Source of the DNA: Leishmania infantum JPCM5
Taxonomy: Eukaryota; Euglenozoa; Kinetoplastea; Trypanosomatida; Trypanosomatidae
Assembly (NCBI RefSeq): GCF_000002875.2
Contig: NC_009406.2
Location: 62,001 to 126,000 of the forward strand
Direction of reading: 5' to 3'
DNA length: 64,000 bases
Within the stretch, counting starts at the first letter, position 1, and each line of letters begins with the position of its first letter. Both the position numbers and the translations under genes were made by a program. Below are positions 40,302 to 50,007 of this stretch, in pieces. The notes beneath the pieces are model-generated. The model was not told the DNA's origin, did not search any database, and saw only the letters and a program-made list of their open reading frames with translations.

Positions 40302-42827
40302 TCATGTCAGTGGTGAGTCGCTTGCCGCCTGCTTCGCGTCTCCGTCGACCTCATCCTCGTTCCACTCATCATTCCACCCAGCAGGCTTTCCATCCAGGTT
40401 CTCCGAACCAATATCGGCGAATGGGTCATTGGGCACCTTGCGCGTCAGCACACCTGATGGGGGAGGCTTCAGCGCCCAAGTCGATGGCTTCTCCGACTCC
40501 GCCAGAGGCCCTATGTAGCGAATAAGAGAGGAGGAAAAGTTGTGCTTGTCTCGCTGCGCGAGGAACCACATCGGAAGCTGCTCCGCGAGATCGGTGGCAC
40601 TCCCAACAGCTTTGAGTAGCATGCGACCATCGCGCGGTAGTGCACGCGTGAGCGCGCCGTCGGTGGCCGACTGCGATGACAAGAGGGCAATAAACTTGAT
40701 TACTTGCCCAATATTCGTCATCCGTGGCTGCAGCACGTGCGGCGGTGGTGAGGGATCCTCTGCACGGCCAACAATCAGCTTGTCGTAGGCAAAGAACTCG
40801 TACAGCTTGAAGAGCCGTTTATGCCTCTCGAAGAACTCGCGGCGGACGAAGCGGCGCGCCTTTTCACCTGACAAGCGGCGCCTCCGCTGCTCTCTGACTA
40901 GGGCAGAGCGCAGTGCGTCCACCGCTACCGGCTGCCCGACGGGGATGGCGTCGTGAAGGAACTGTGCCATCTCAATCTCAGACATCTCTACCTCCGGCTT
41001 CGCTGGCCCCCGAGGAGACGATGTTGGGCCGAGCGGCCTCCCAACGTATGCGCCCTCCTCACCCCCCCTAGCCCCCGAAAGAGTCGCATCGGCCCTCGCC
41101 GGTTGTTGCAGCTCCTCGGCGGCGAGGCGAGGCGTGTAGATGTGATCGCCCTGCCTCATAAAGAAGAGCGAGTGTGTTTCGACAAAGGAGGAAACGGCGT
41201 CTGCGCCAGTCGTCGTATCCGGCGTCGCGTCCGCCTCTTCCACCGGTCCATAGGTGCGCAGCAGCGCTTCTTTCAAGTCTTCCGGAAGCGCTGCGTAGAG
41301 GTCGGCGGGAAGCTGAGGGCCATTGTCCGCCAAAATGCGCTGCAAGTGCACCATAACTCGCGGTACCGGCGATGTCTCCAGCGTCAACGAGGAGGGCTGC
41401 TCCGACGCCGGCAAGAAGGCCCACGGCCGCACTCGCGAGGAGTCCAGCTGCACCTCCCACAAGTGTCGTAGTCGGTCGAGGAGGAGGACGCTAACGCGGA
41501 GATCGCCCCCCTCGACGAGACCGTAGAACACCTCGATTTCGCGCACGAGGTCCGCCGGCACGCAGTTGCGCAAGTGCACCATATGAAGGCCCTTCACCAG
41601 CCCTAAATGCTTCAGGCGATCCTCTGCTGCCCCTTTCTGCAGGGCCTCGGTGAGCTTGCGGCCCAGTCGTGTGGGGTCGTGGTGACTGGCTGCGCTCTCC
41701 GGTGGCGGTGCATCTGACGTGTACGAGCGCACCCCAGCCTGCAGCAGCAGCGGCTCTGGCCGCAGAAGACGGACAAAGATGGCCATCGGTGAGGTGCCGA
41801 ACGCGCGCACGTCGACGAACTGCGGTGGCAACTGCTGGAAAGCGTGCCGCACGTCCTCCAGCGATGGGGCTTCGCAACCGAACAAGGTCGCCGACATGTT
41901 TGCCATGAGCGCTGCATCCATCAGGTACGATAGTGGCACGTGGTACTGCGATGGCAGTACCGCGCTGAGCCACAGCTGAAGTCTGCTGTGCTGCGCACGT
42001 GCCAGAGCGTGGTCGGGGGACAAGCACCGCGCTGGTGGCGCCGGCGTCGTGCAGGGCTTCGCCCAACGCAGCCGCACGTACAGCGACATTGGATGATACC
42101 AGAACACCTCCTCATACTGGTGAAAGAACCTCTTCAGCTGTATGGGGGAGACAAGTGACCAATGCCGCAGTGCCTTGCAGAGTTCTGTCACTGTCGGCGT
42201 CGCCGATGAGAAGCCAAGCGAGGTGGCCATCTGGGTGCCTGCCATGTGCTGCGCGATGGTCAGCAGCCCAATGACGCGGAGCCCGAGCGTCTTGTCCTCG
42301 TTCGAACGGAACGGCAACGCCGCGTCATTCGACATGGCCACGTGCACACGACCGGGTAGCTGCACCTCGATGAACGCCTCAGGGTGCCACCGGATAAACT
42401 GAGCGAGCCCACCGCCTACATTGCCGAGACGCTCGAGGTGCTCATCACCTATCATACTTGCCAGCTTTGAGATGGGTATCGGTCCAGTCGACCGAAGTAA
42501 CGAGCGAAGGTAAGCGATGAATCGATCGTCGACAGTCGAGCCGGCGAACGTTTGCCTGACGGAATTGAGGCGACACGACATCATGAGCGGTTCGCCACGG
42601 CAAGAGAACTGAAGGCGCGCGGCGCTGCCGCCGAGCAGTAATGCCGGATGACGCCGCGTTTGAGCTATCGCCGGCACGCCAGGGGTGGAGCCGCGGAGGC
42701 GACCCAGGGCCTTTCCGTGCCGTCCAACTGGTGCATCGGGAGTGGCGGTATAGGTGGCGCCGTTTGATGTTGCAGCGACGCAGTGATACGCCAGCGAGCG
42801 TAGTGCCCCAGTGCGTGCAGGGAGCAT
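40302..42827 (-). CDS. 841-aa probable mitochondrial protein with repeated winged-helix-like modules
   Basis: 841 aa from an ATG at 42827. The first 60 or so residues are rich in Arg, Ala, Ser and Thr with almost no acidic residues, which fits a mitochondrial presequence. A module recurs: a helical start, then a segment like FIRWHPEAFIEVQLPGRVHV, seen at about 101-165, 183-255 (YHPMSLYVRLRW) and 284-355 (SPMAIFVRLLRP), with weaker copies in the second half (HSLFFMRQGDHIYTPRL; ERHKRLFKLYEFFAYDKL). The helix-helix-strand order suggests small winged-helix folds that could bind nucleic acid. The central linker is Ala/Pro/Gly-rich. A member of the trypanosomatid mitochondrial RNA-editing or ribosome-assembly machinery (for example the RESC11/MRB8170-type proteins of similar length) is one possibility, which I cannot verify from memory. 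Confidence 0.85.
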   Translation of the reverse strand: MLPARTGALRSLAYHCVAATSNGATYTATPDAPVGRHGKALGRLRGSTPGVPAIAQTRRHPALLLGGSAARLQFSCRGEPLMMSCRLNSVRQTFAGSTVDDRFIAYLRSLLRSTGPIPISKLASMIGDEHLERLGNVGGGLAQFIRWHPEAFIEVQLPGRVHVAMSNDAALPFRSNEDKTLGLRVIGLLTIAQHMAGTQMATSLGFSSATPTVTELCKALRHWSLVSPIQLKRFFHQYEEVFWYHPMSLYVRLRWAKPCTTPAPPARCLSPDHALARAQHSRLQLWLSAVLPSQYHVPLSYLMDAALMANMSATLFGCEAPSLEDVRHAFQQLPPQFVDVRAFGTSPMAIFVRLLRPEPLLLQAGVRSYTSDAPPPESAASHHDPTRLGRKLTEALQKGAAEDRLKHLGLVKGLHMVHLRNCVPADLVREIEVFYGLVEGGDLRVSVLLLDRLRHLWEVQLDSSRVRPWAFLPASEQPSSLTLETSPVPRVMVHLQRILADNGPQLPADLYAALPEDLKEALLRTYGPVEEADATPDTTTGADAVSSFVETHSLFFMRQGDHIYTPRLAAEELQQPARADATLSGARGGEEGAYVGRPLGPTSSPRGPAKPEVEMSEIEMAQFLHDAIPVGQPVAVDALRSALVREQRRRRLSGEKARRFVRREFFERHKRLFKLYEFFAYDKLIVGRAEDPSPPPHVLQPRMTNIGQVIKFIALLSSQSATDGALTRALPRDGRMLLKAVGSATDLAEQLPMWFLAQRDKHNFSSSLIRYIGPLAESEKPSTWALKPPPSGVLTRKVPNDPFADIGSENLDGKPAGWNDEWNEDEVDGDAKQAASDSPLT

Positions 42828-43939
42828 CGGGGAGAAGTGGGCGAGGTGGGAGGTGGGGGAAGCTCGGATGGGCGCCCTCTTGTCATTTCGTATCGCGGAC
42901 TCCCTTCAGTATGGCCGCGTCCGTTCAAGGAGCTAGCTGTCCTTTACCACCCCAATACACTCCCCGCCAGCTCCGCAAGCAGAACAGCGAGGGAAGCACA
43001 AGAGTGCACAAACACCAAACCGATGAAGCGCCGGCAGTTCTGGCGGAACGGAAGCAACCACAGAGGGAGAAGAGGAAGAGGTAGAGGAGGTGGAGAGAAG
43101 AGGAGAGGCTCAAGACCTCCATAGCCATGGAAAGTTTGGCCTCCTCCACCCACAGTACCCAAAGCCAAAACGCTAGGGTCGCGATTGCCGTTGCAAGAGG
43201 CGGAGAGTGCAGGGGGTGGGGGTGGCGTTACTACTGTGGCGGTAAGGGCGGTAATGATCAGAGAGAAAGAAAAGCCACCATGTGCACTTGTGCCAATGTA
43301 CAAGGGTGTGCGAGAGGGAGGCGCAGGTCGTCGCGCGCACTTGCCCCGCATATCCAGGATGGAGGCGAAAGGAAGAAACAAGCGCTGTGGATGCACGTCT
43401 ACGTGCCTGTGTCTGTGAGTGTGTGGGCCAGCACCACCCCGTCGAAGAGGGAGGAGGGGTGGAGCTCGTCCCCATGGCGGAGGTCTACACTATGTCTTTC
43501 GTGGATGTGGGGAGGGCGGGGGAAAGTGTGAGATGCACACACGCACACACACGCATATAAATCTCCAGCTCTCACACGCAGAGGCACATGACCTGCTTCC
43601 ACAAAAAAGAAAGCAAGATGCCGTCACACACCGAGAGAGAGAGAGAGACAGAGGTCCTGAGTAGGTAACCCCACAGAGAATACTACAACACACAACACCT
43701 GCTTCACCGCCATCCTTCAATAGCTCTATCGTTTCAGGAAGACAAGAGCACCAAACAACCCTACCACCCGCTCCTCCAAAAGAAAAGGGAAGACACGCAC
43801 ACGCACACACAAACATCAGCTCAGCAAGCGACGACTGGCTTTCGGGGGGAGGGGTAAGGGCGGTGATGAGTGTGTGCCGAACGCCAGTGCAACGGCCCTG
43901 CATAGGTGCAGGAGTCCAACCTGCAGGAGATGGAAGGCC
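42828..43939. other. Intergenic region, no gene seen
   Basis: Spacer upstream of the 841-aa gene, with a pyrimidine tract on the transcribed strand immediately before its ATG. Purine-rich on the plus strand, with short CA runs near 43,536-43,552. No coding frame is supported. Confidence 0.55.
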
Positions 43940-45334
43940 TTATCTAGCGTCTTTGCGGACGTAGTCTTGGGCGAGGTAGAAGAGGCTTTGCCCCATTGCC
44001 ATCCCAAACCCGACACGAAGGGACCCCCAGCCAATGTTGAGTCGACTGTTAGCCCATGTCCAGGCCGCCTTCGGGTGGTGGTGATGCAGCTCAGCCCATG
44101 TTCGCAGCCGCGCGGCAAGGCGCGACGCCGGCGAGTTCGATGCGCGTGCGGTTCCCTGTACGCAGTCCGCCACCTCGGCGCCTGTGAATGAGCTGCCACC
44201 GTGCCTCCAACGGCGCTCTGCAGCCGAAGCCGTAGAGCTGGAAGAGGCGGATGCCGAGCACGGGTGCTCCGTCTCGCCCAGCTCCGGTACGCCGTGCCGA
44301 TCGGTGTAGCTCTTTCCATGTCTATACGTGTAGTAGAACTGCGTGAAGAACGACTTTAGCAGCGGGATGTAGCCGAGCGGGATGGCACCAGCTGGCGTAC
44401 CGTACACGATGGAGCGGACATAGTTGAAAGGCGAGCTCAGAATAGAGGCGAGAACTGCCGCTATCAGGTTTGAGATGAACGCGGACGCACCGCACTCTAG
44501 TGTGGGGCCCGCCAGTACTGCATCGTGTCCTACGCTCACCGTTTCATTCGCTTTCAGATCGTCGAATGCGGGCTTTTCCAGAGTCGATGCACCAACATCG
44601 GCTCTGGATCGCCTGCTGGCATTGGTAGCACGCGCGCTTGCTCCCACCAGCAGCTGTGGCGATGACAATGCCGACGACGGCGTTCTGAAAAGGGCGTACA
44701 GAGCACCTACTTTCTCATCGAAGAAGCGCTTCCAGGCAGAGGCGCGCCGCGATGTCTCGTAAACGACGCCGAAGACGCTGTCCCGCACCATTGTCGTGAA
44801 GCAGCCGCGGAAGAAAATCAGGCATCCACCCTCGCCGTACATGTGGAGGGCCGTGCGCAGAAACGTGACGCCGCGCTCGTTCGTGTTCCACATTCGAAAC
44901 TTGACGGCCTGTAGCGCGTTGAGGCTGAACCCGTTGATGGAGCCGGCTGCGAGCCCGATCAGCATCGAGTTCAGCTGCGGCGACGTGTCCCACTGACACG
45001 CGGCTGGACCAAAGCGCTCGATCGAGATCCGCATGCTGTCCTGCCAGAAAATGTAGGATGCCCCCACCAGTGTGCGATACACCACAGCGTTCATGAACCC
45101 TTGAAAGGGGCGCTCGAAATTCCGCTTATCGAGAAAGCGCTGCCGCCGAAACTTGACCCGCACGTAGAGGGCGCGGTCGATCGGGTTGAAGAGAATCGCC
45201 TGCGACGCGCCACTCAGAAGCGCCGGCCCGGCCGAGTAACAGAAATTATCCTTGTCATGCTCGTCGCGTACGGCGTCGACCTCACGGAAGCCGGCTTCTT
45301 TGACAGAGCATGTGAGCGCGGATGACGCGCCCAT
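43940..45334 (-). CDS. Divergent mitochondrial carrier family protein
   Basis: 464 aa from an ATG at 45334. Three related blocks resemble the six-helix carrier fold, but the family signature P-x-[DE]-x-x-[KR] is eroded: NPIDRAL at 50-56 lacks the basic residue, the second copy (NALQAVKF) lacks the proline, and the third (SPFNYVR) has Asn for the acid. Glycine-rich segments after the second and third copies (GEGGCLIFFRG, and TPAGAIPLGY) also fit. Two low-complexity insertions, one between the second and third repeats and one Ser/Ala/His-rich near 350-400, make it longer than the usual 300 residues. If a carrier, it sits in the mitochondrial inner membrane or a related organelle; the loss of the salt-bridge residues suggests altered or lost transport. 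The assignment is moderately confident. Confidence 0.8.
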   Translation of the reverse strand: MGASSALTCSVKEAGFREVDAVRDEHDKDNFCYSAGPALLSGASQAILFNPIDRALYVRVKFRRQRFLDKRNFERPFQGFMNAVVYRTLVGASYIFWQDSMRISIERFGPAACQWDTSPQLNSMLIGLAAGSINGFSLNALQAVKFRMWNTNERGVTFLRTALHMYGEGGCLIFFRGCFTTMVRDSVFGVVYETSRRASAWKRFFDEKVGALYALFRTPSSALSSPQLLVGASARATNASRRSRADVGASTLEKPAFDDLKANETVSVGHDAVLAGPTLECGASAFISNLIAAVLASILSSPFNYVRSIVYGTPAGAIPLGYIPLLKSFFTQFYYTYRHGKSYTDRHGVPELGETEHPCSASASSSSTASAAERRWRHGGSSFTGAEVADCVQGTARASNSPASRLAARLRTWAELHHHHPKAAWTWANSRLNIGWGSLRVGFGMAMGQSLFYLAQDYVRKDAR

Positions 45335-46750
45335 GATTACTCCTCAACGCCAACACAAAGAAAGAACGGAGGAAACACAACACGCGAAGGAAAAGAGGCA
45401 GAAGGCCACGCGAGCGCACGTCCCTCCCCTCATGAGACTCAAAGGGCACCGTCTTTTCCGCTTGTTGTTTTGCGTGCTTGCTGCTTTCCTCTTAGTGAGT
45501 GTGCGCGCTGTGACGTCACGCCCTCCGTGTGCACCGGGTCAGCCTCTCCGCATCATGCGCACAAGAGGCAAGCACGCGAAGATCCATTAGAAAACGAGCA
45601 AGAAGAGCAGGGGACCATAGCAGAGAAGTTCTGAAGGACGGCATCCTACTCGGGGGGCGTTTGCATACGTTGGGAGTTACGCCTCACCTACAACGTCGAG
45701 CTTCGGGAACGGGGCGGGCCCAGCACCAGCACCAGCACCCAGAAGAAGGAGGGGGCGCTGACCCGAACTTTCAGATCTGCTCCGCAGTCCGCTGTTGTTG
45801 AACCCCTTCGAGAGCTGAGCATGAAGCGCAGCTCAAGGGAGGGGGGATGCCGGAGGGAGCATATGCGGTGGCCACAGCGGTCGGTCGGCTTCTTGCCATG
45901 GCAGCGCGTACGAACAGCACCAAAACGAGAACGCCAGGCCTCCAGTGGGAGCTTACAGAGCAACTTGAAATCAAGGGGCACCGAGCCACTGTGACTGAGC
46001 ATGTTGTGCAACCGCCTACCGCACACCTCAACCTCAGCTGGGGTCCAAGCATGGGCTTTGCTTACGCGCTTGTGTCTACGACTACGACTGGCTGCAGAGC
46101 CTCTTTCCTTGTCACGTTTTTGTTTACCTTATGCGCGTCAAGTGCGTGTTTCACCTGTTCCATTTCTTCCACTTCCTCTCCGCGCGCTCTCGCCCCCCTT
46201 CTCTTTTCCGCACATTCCTAGGTCCGGCAGTGTTGCTTCTACGTCCATGCTGCTGCTGCTTCGCTACGCCCACACACATGCACATCGTCACGGTAAGCAC
46301 CATAAGCTGGGTGCCGACTCAAAGCCGCTCGCGAGAGCGGTTCAGGGGTACCACGCAACAGCATGAACGGAACCCTACCCCTCCCGCTTCCTTCCCTCAG
46401 ATGAAAAGCCAGGGGTGGGGGAGGGGGCGCGGAGCATCAAACATGCAGACCCTCCCTCTCTCCTGTGCCTGCGCGTGCTCAAGCCTTTCTCAATGCTCCT
46501 TCGCTCTCGTCCGTTTCAGCATCTGACGAAATGGCAACTCGAGGCCAGCACACACATACACACTCTTCTATCCGACGCACGAGCCGAGAGAGACATACAG
46601 ACGCTCGCGCAGACGCATCGTCGCGAACGCGTGACGCACCCACCCACCTGTGTATACAGGCCATTTTCCGCTACCAAAAAGGACAACCAAAGCCCGCGGC
46701 ATCGGACATGCAAACACGACGCAGTTCCGCTTGCGCACCGCTTGTGTCAT
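45335..46750. other. Intergenic region containing a repeat-like patch
   Basis: Spacer of 1.4 kb between the carrier and API5-like genes. It contains the balanced-composition block described separately at about 45,690-46,090, then a C/T-rich plus-strand stretch at 46,110-46,220. No confident gene. Confidence 0.5.
45690..46090 (-). mobile_element. Possible second SIDER-like relic
   Basis: A balanced-composition block with no A-rich tail preserved. Read on the plus strand, CAACTTGA ... CACCGAGCCACTGTGACTGAG ... CAGCTGGGGTCC matches, in the same order and similar spacing, the reverse complement of the SIDER-like block at 19.3-19.8 kb (AACTTGA ... GACTGAG ... CAGCTAAGGGGGCC). This suggests two diverged copies of one family in opposite orientations. 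A 124-codon plus-strand frame (45,847-46,221) crosses it but probably reflects composition. Confidence 0.35.
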
Positions 46751-48436
46751 TCAACGGCGGCCACCACGGCGCGATCGGCGATCGTTGTACTGGCCCTTGT
46801 GGTCGTTGCGGGCCCGCTTGCGGTCCGGCGCGTTCTGGCTGCTGCTGCGTTTCTTTCCTGCCTCTGCAGTGGGCTGCACACCGGGAGGCGGAGGCATGGC
46901 ACCGCGAGGAGCCCCGCGGTCCCGCTTCGCGGCAGGGATGGTGTTCGGGCCGCGCGTCCAGCTTTCCTTGATCTCCCCCAGAGGGAGACGCTTGGCAGCG
47001 AAGGCCTCGGTGATCGTTTTGATGTTGTTCAGACTGGCCACAGCGTTCGCGCTTGCCCCGTCCGCCTGCTTGCTCTGCGCCGCCTTCTTCACAGCGAACA
47101 CGACTTGCTTGTACACGTCTGCCGCTGCCTGTGCGGCCGAGGTAGCACTCGCGTTGAAGGAGGCGTCATTCAGCTGCTGCAGCGCCTCGGCAGACCGCTT
47201 GCGCGCCAGCGCGACCGCGGCGAACAGGAGGGCCTCCACCGTGATGAGGTTTGCCGTGGTGAGGGTGCCACGCATGTCAGACATCAGAGAAACCACTTGG
47301 CGGTAGACGTAGGGGTACAGCTTCTCGGCGGCCTCCGCTGTGGCGATGCGACTGGCTAGCAGCACCACCTTCGCCGTGTTGACACTTCCGTCACTCGATG
47401 CGTCGATATCGCGAGACGTGATGCCGGCAGCCTCCAGCGCGGGGTACAGGTCGAACTCGACAGAGTTGCTGACGAAGCGACCGATGATAGCAACGGCCTC
47501 AACGTGGCGGTCGTCGTTCAGCCTGTGAGCCTTCACGTACCACTCGAGAAGGGGAAGGTTGCCTTTGTCTTGGTTGATGGGCAGGTGCGCCGTCACGCGT
47601 GCCAACTGAGCAAACTCGCGAACGTCGACGGTGCTTAGCACACGCTGCAGCAGCGGCTCGGCATAGAGCTGAGTCTCCTCTGTCCAGTGCTTGCGCTGGC
47701 TGGGAGCCATGATGAGACGCGTCAGGCGCGACAGCGCCATGTGCCGCTCCTTCTGCACCTGCTCCTCGTCGTCCTCCTCCCGATCGAGGCTCAGCCAGTG
47801 CAGCAGCTTCGCCAGCACCGAGCGAAAGGCGCTGCTTGTCAGCGAGTCCAGCGACTTTGATGCAGCCTGCCGAACGCTTTCCGGGAACGCGTCGCGGTCA
47901 ACCATTACCTGCATGAGCACATCCGCCCCCTCACGAGCCAGATACTCCCAGTTCTTGTCAACCACCGAGACAGGGCCCAGGCCGGCAAACGCCTGAACCG
48001 CAGCCGTGAGCAGCTGCGGCGTGTTGTCGGCCCCGCCAACGATCTTCACGAGGGATGTCACCACCTTGCGTAGGGCGTTGTTGTCACGCACAGCAGCCAC
48101 GTGCTGTCCCACAAACTCGAGAAAGCGCACCCTCAGCAGGATCGGCGTCTCAACAGACTCCGCTGCCTGCACGAGCTCCAGTACCTGTGGAAGATAGTGG
48201 TTCACCAGGGCGCCATTCACGGAGAGAATCGACTGCAGTTGGCTGTAAACCTCCGTTGTAGACCCCACCACTGGCACAGGAGCGGCTGGCTCCGCGGCAC
48301 GTGCCGTGGCAGTCTCGTCTGCTGCCGCTAACGATGCCTCCACGACCGGCGCCGTCGAGTTCTCCTCGCAGCCTTCATGCACCGCTTCCTCCGCAGCGGG
48401 CGACGTCTTCGACGCTGCCTTCCTCTTGGGGGCCAT
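46751..48436 (-). CDS. API5-like (apoptosis inhibitor 5 / AAC-11) helical-repeat protein
   Basis: 561 aa from an ATG at 48436. A low-complexity, Ala/Glu-rich N terminus (about 60 residues) precedes an all-helical, HEAT-like body to about 470. Near the end, the order is a helix (ASLNNIKTITEAFAAKRLPL), a short ESWTRGP segment, then basic nuclear-signal clusters (AAKRDRG; KKRSSS; DRKRARND) and an Arg/Gly end (RRSRRGGRR). This arrangement, and the LNNIK-then-W sequence before the basic tail, match API5, a nuclear HEAT/ARM protein linked in animals and plants to mRNA export complexes and cell survival. The length is close (human API5 is about 520 aa). The apoptosis role should not be assumed here. 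Alternatives are other nuclear HEAT-repeat proteins. Confidence 0.87.
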   Translation of the reverse strand: MAPKRKAASKTSPAAEEAVHEGCEENSTAPVVEASLAAADETATARAAEPAAPVPVVGSTTEVYSQLQSILSVNGALVNHYLPQVLELVQAAESVETPILLRVRFLEFVGQHVAAVRDNNALRKVVTSLVKIVGGADNTPQLLTAAVQAFAGLGPVSVVDKNWEYLAREGADVLMQVMVDRDAFPESVRQAASKSLDSLTSSAFRSVLAKLLHWLSLDREEDDEEQVQKERHMALSRLTRLIMAPSQRKHWTEETQLYAEPLLQRVLSTVDVREFAQLARVTAHLPINQDKGNLPLLEWYVKAHRLNDDRHVEAVAIIGRFVSNSVEFDLYPALEAAGITSRDIDASSDGSVNTAKVVLLASRIATAEAAEKLYPYVYRQVVSLMSDMRGTLTTANLITVEALLFAAVALARKRSAEALQQLNDASFNASATSAAQAAADVYKQVVFAVKKAAQSKQADGASANAVASLNNIKTITEAFAAKRLPLGEIKESWTRGPNTIPAAKRDRGAPRGAMPPPPGVQPTAEAGKKRSSSQNAPDRKRARNDHKGQYNDRRSRRGGRR

Positions 48437-50007
48437 TTCGGCAGCACCGCACAGACACTCAGGTGACCTGTTCGCCTAGACTCTAGTACAGAGAGGAGCA
48501 CGTGCGCGTCTCCCTGAAAGCACCAAATAACAGAAGCGCTGGTTCCTGCCTGCGTGTATGTGACCAGCGGGCGAGTCTATCGTTGAGGAGGGGCGGCGGC
48601 GGCGGCGGCGGGGGGAGGGAGAGGGGGGAATGGTTGACCGATAACGCCGCGGGCGTGTGACAAGGCAGAGAGCAAGCCTAAAGCCAACACAAGGGGCGCG
48701 TGGGAGAAAGTGGGGAAATTCGATGCACGCGCGTAACAACCGTAATGCGCGCCTCGAAGCCAATGTGACCAAACCGGCAACGAAAACCCACGTGCGCGTT
48801 CGCAGCGTGTTTGTTTGCGTGGCTGACGGGCTGTGGGGTGTGGGCAGGCGACGAGGGCTTCACGTTCCGCTCAGTTTTCGCTAAGTGTGTGTGTGTGTGC
48901 GCGCGCGTCACTGGAGAGAAAGGCAATAGAGACATACATATACAGATGTGTGCAGGTGCTCACACGTACACGCCACCCACGCCCCAGCGGGAGACAAGAC
49001 CAAGTTTGTTGAGGGCACGAGAAAAAGAGAGGGCAGAGCCGTAAGGATAGGAAAAATGAGGTGACGTGTGAAAGCCGACGAGGCGCAGTCGCGCGGGGGG
49101 AGACAGTGAAGGAGCCACCGCCCACGCTTCCTTCGCAGCCGCAGTGTATGGCTGCAATCGCCGACGCAAAGGCTCCGCGGCACGCTGAGTCATGAAGCGC
49201 GGCACACGAAACGCGGACAGTGCAACGCCGCACAAGCTGTGAGACACGTCCCACACAAACACGCGACAAGGCGTGGAGAGGAAAATCGCGCGGGTACCGC
49301 AAATCGGCGGATTTCGTTTGTGCCGTGGAGGGCGTGTCACCCTGTTACAGACAGCACGGGGTGGACACAGAGGGGCGCACCGCAACGCCGCTGGGAGGAG
49401 AAGACGGCCACGAATAACAACAGAAAATGCGCGAGAGACTCCTGAAATGGTCGCTGTCGTTTGTTGTGAGGAGGAGGTGGTGGGCGGGGCAGCCCATACG
49501 CAACGCAAGAGAAAGAGAGCCCCCCCCTCCTCATTCGCCGCGGCGCCCTCACGAATCCGGAATGCAGCGAGCGATATGCGTGCTTGAAAGCACAACTTTG
49601 GCCCCACGGGCCCCATGGTTTCCTCTGTCTCTGCTACTCCTTCCCCCCCTGATAAAGTCGGCCTTGCAGTATGGCACCGTTAGAGTCGATGAAAAGGGAA
49701 GGAGGAAGAGGAAGGCGATGGAGCGAGGCGAAGCGGGTGTGTGACGGGTTGGAGGCTGGTAGGATAGCTGCTGAGGACGGCCACAGCAGCCTGGCTGCAC
49801 TTTCCGTTTCGATCTACGCAGGAGCTCACACATGCGGTCTACACTTGTCGCGCACTCCAAGTAGGTGAGGGCGGAATAGCGGAGGGGGGGGACTTCGTCT
49901 TGCGGCTTATGAGCGCGTGAGGTTGCATAGAGAGGAAAGGAAAGCAACGCGTTGCGAGCACCATGCCTCCTGTTTCGCTTTCGCGTTTCCCTTGTAACAC
50001 CCCCGGG
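48437..50007. other. Intergenic region, no gene seen
   Basis: Contains a possible splice acceptor for the API5-like gene (pyrimidine tract and AG at the complement of 48,514-48,515), a (GGC)n run at 48,593-48,610 and mixed spacer. It probably includes the 3' UTR of the CPT-like gene. No coding frame is supported. Confidence 0.55.
48593..48610. repeat. (GGC)n trinucleotide run next to a G-tract
   Basis: Six GGC units followed directly by a G-rich purine stretch on the plus strand. On the transcribed strand this becomes a long C-rich pyrimidine tract upstream of the API5-like gene. Confidence 0.9.

Noticed and set aside
45847..46221. A 124-codon plus-strand frame with fairly protein-like start
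   Set aside because: It overlaps the repeat-like block, its second half is low-complexity Ser/Cys/Thr, and it runs against the unit. I keep it only as part of the repeat observation.
46650..47306. A 218-codon open frame on the plus strand
   Set aside because: It lies wholly opposite the API5-like gene. High GC at third positions of a real gene keeps the complementary frames open. The protein has no recognisable pattern.
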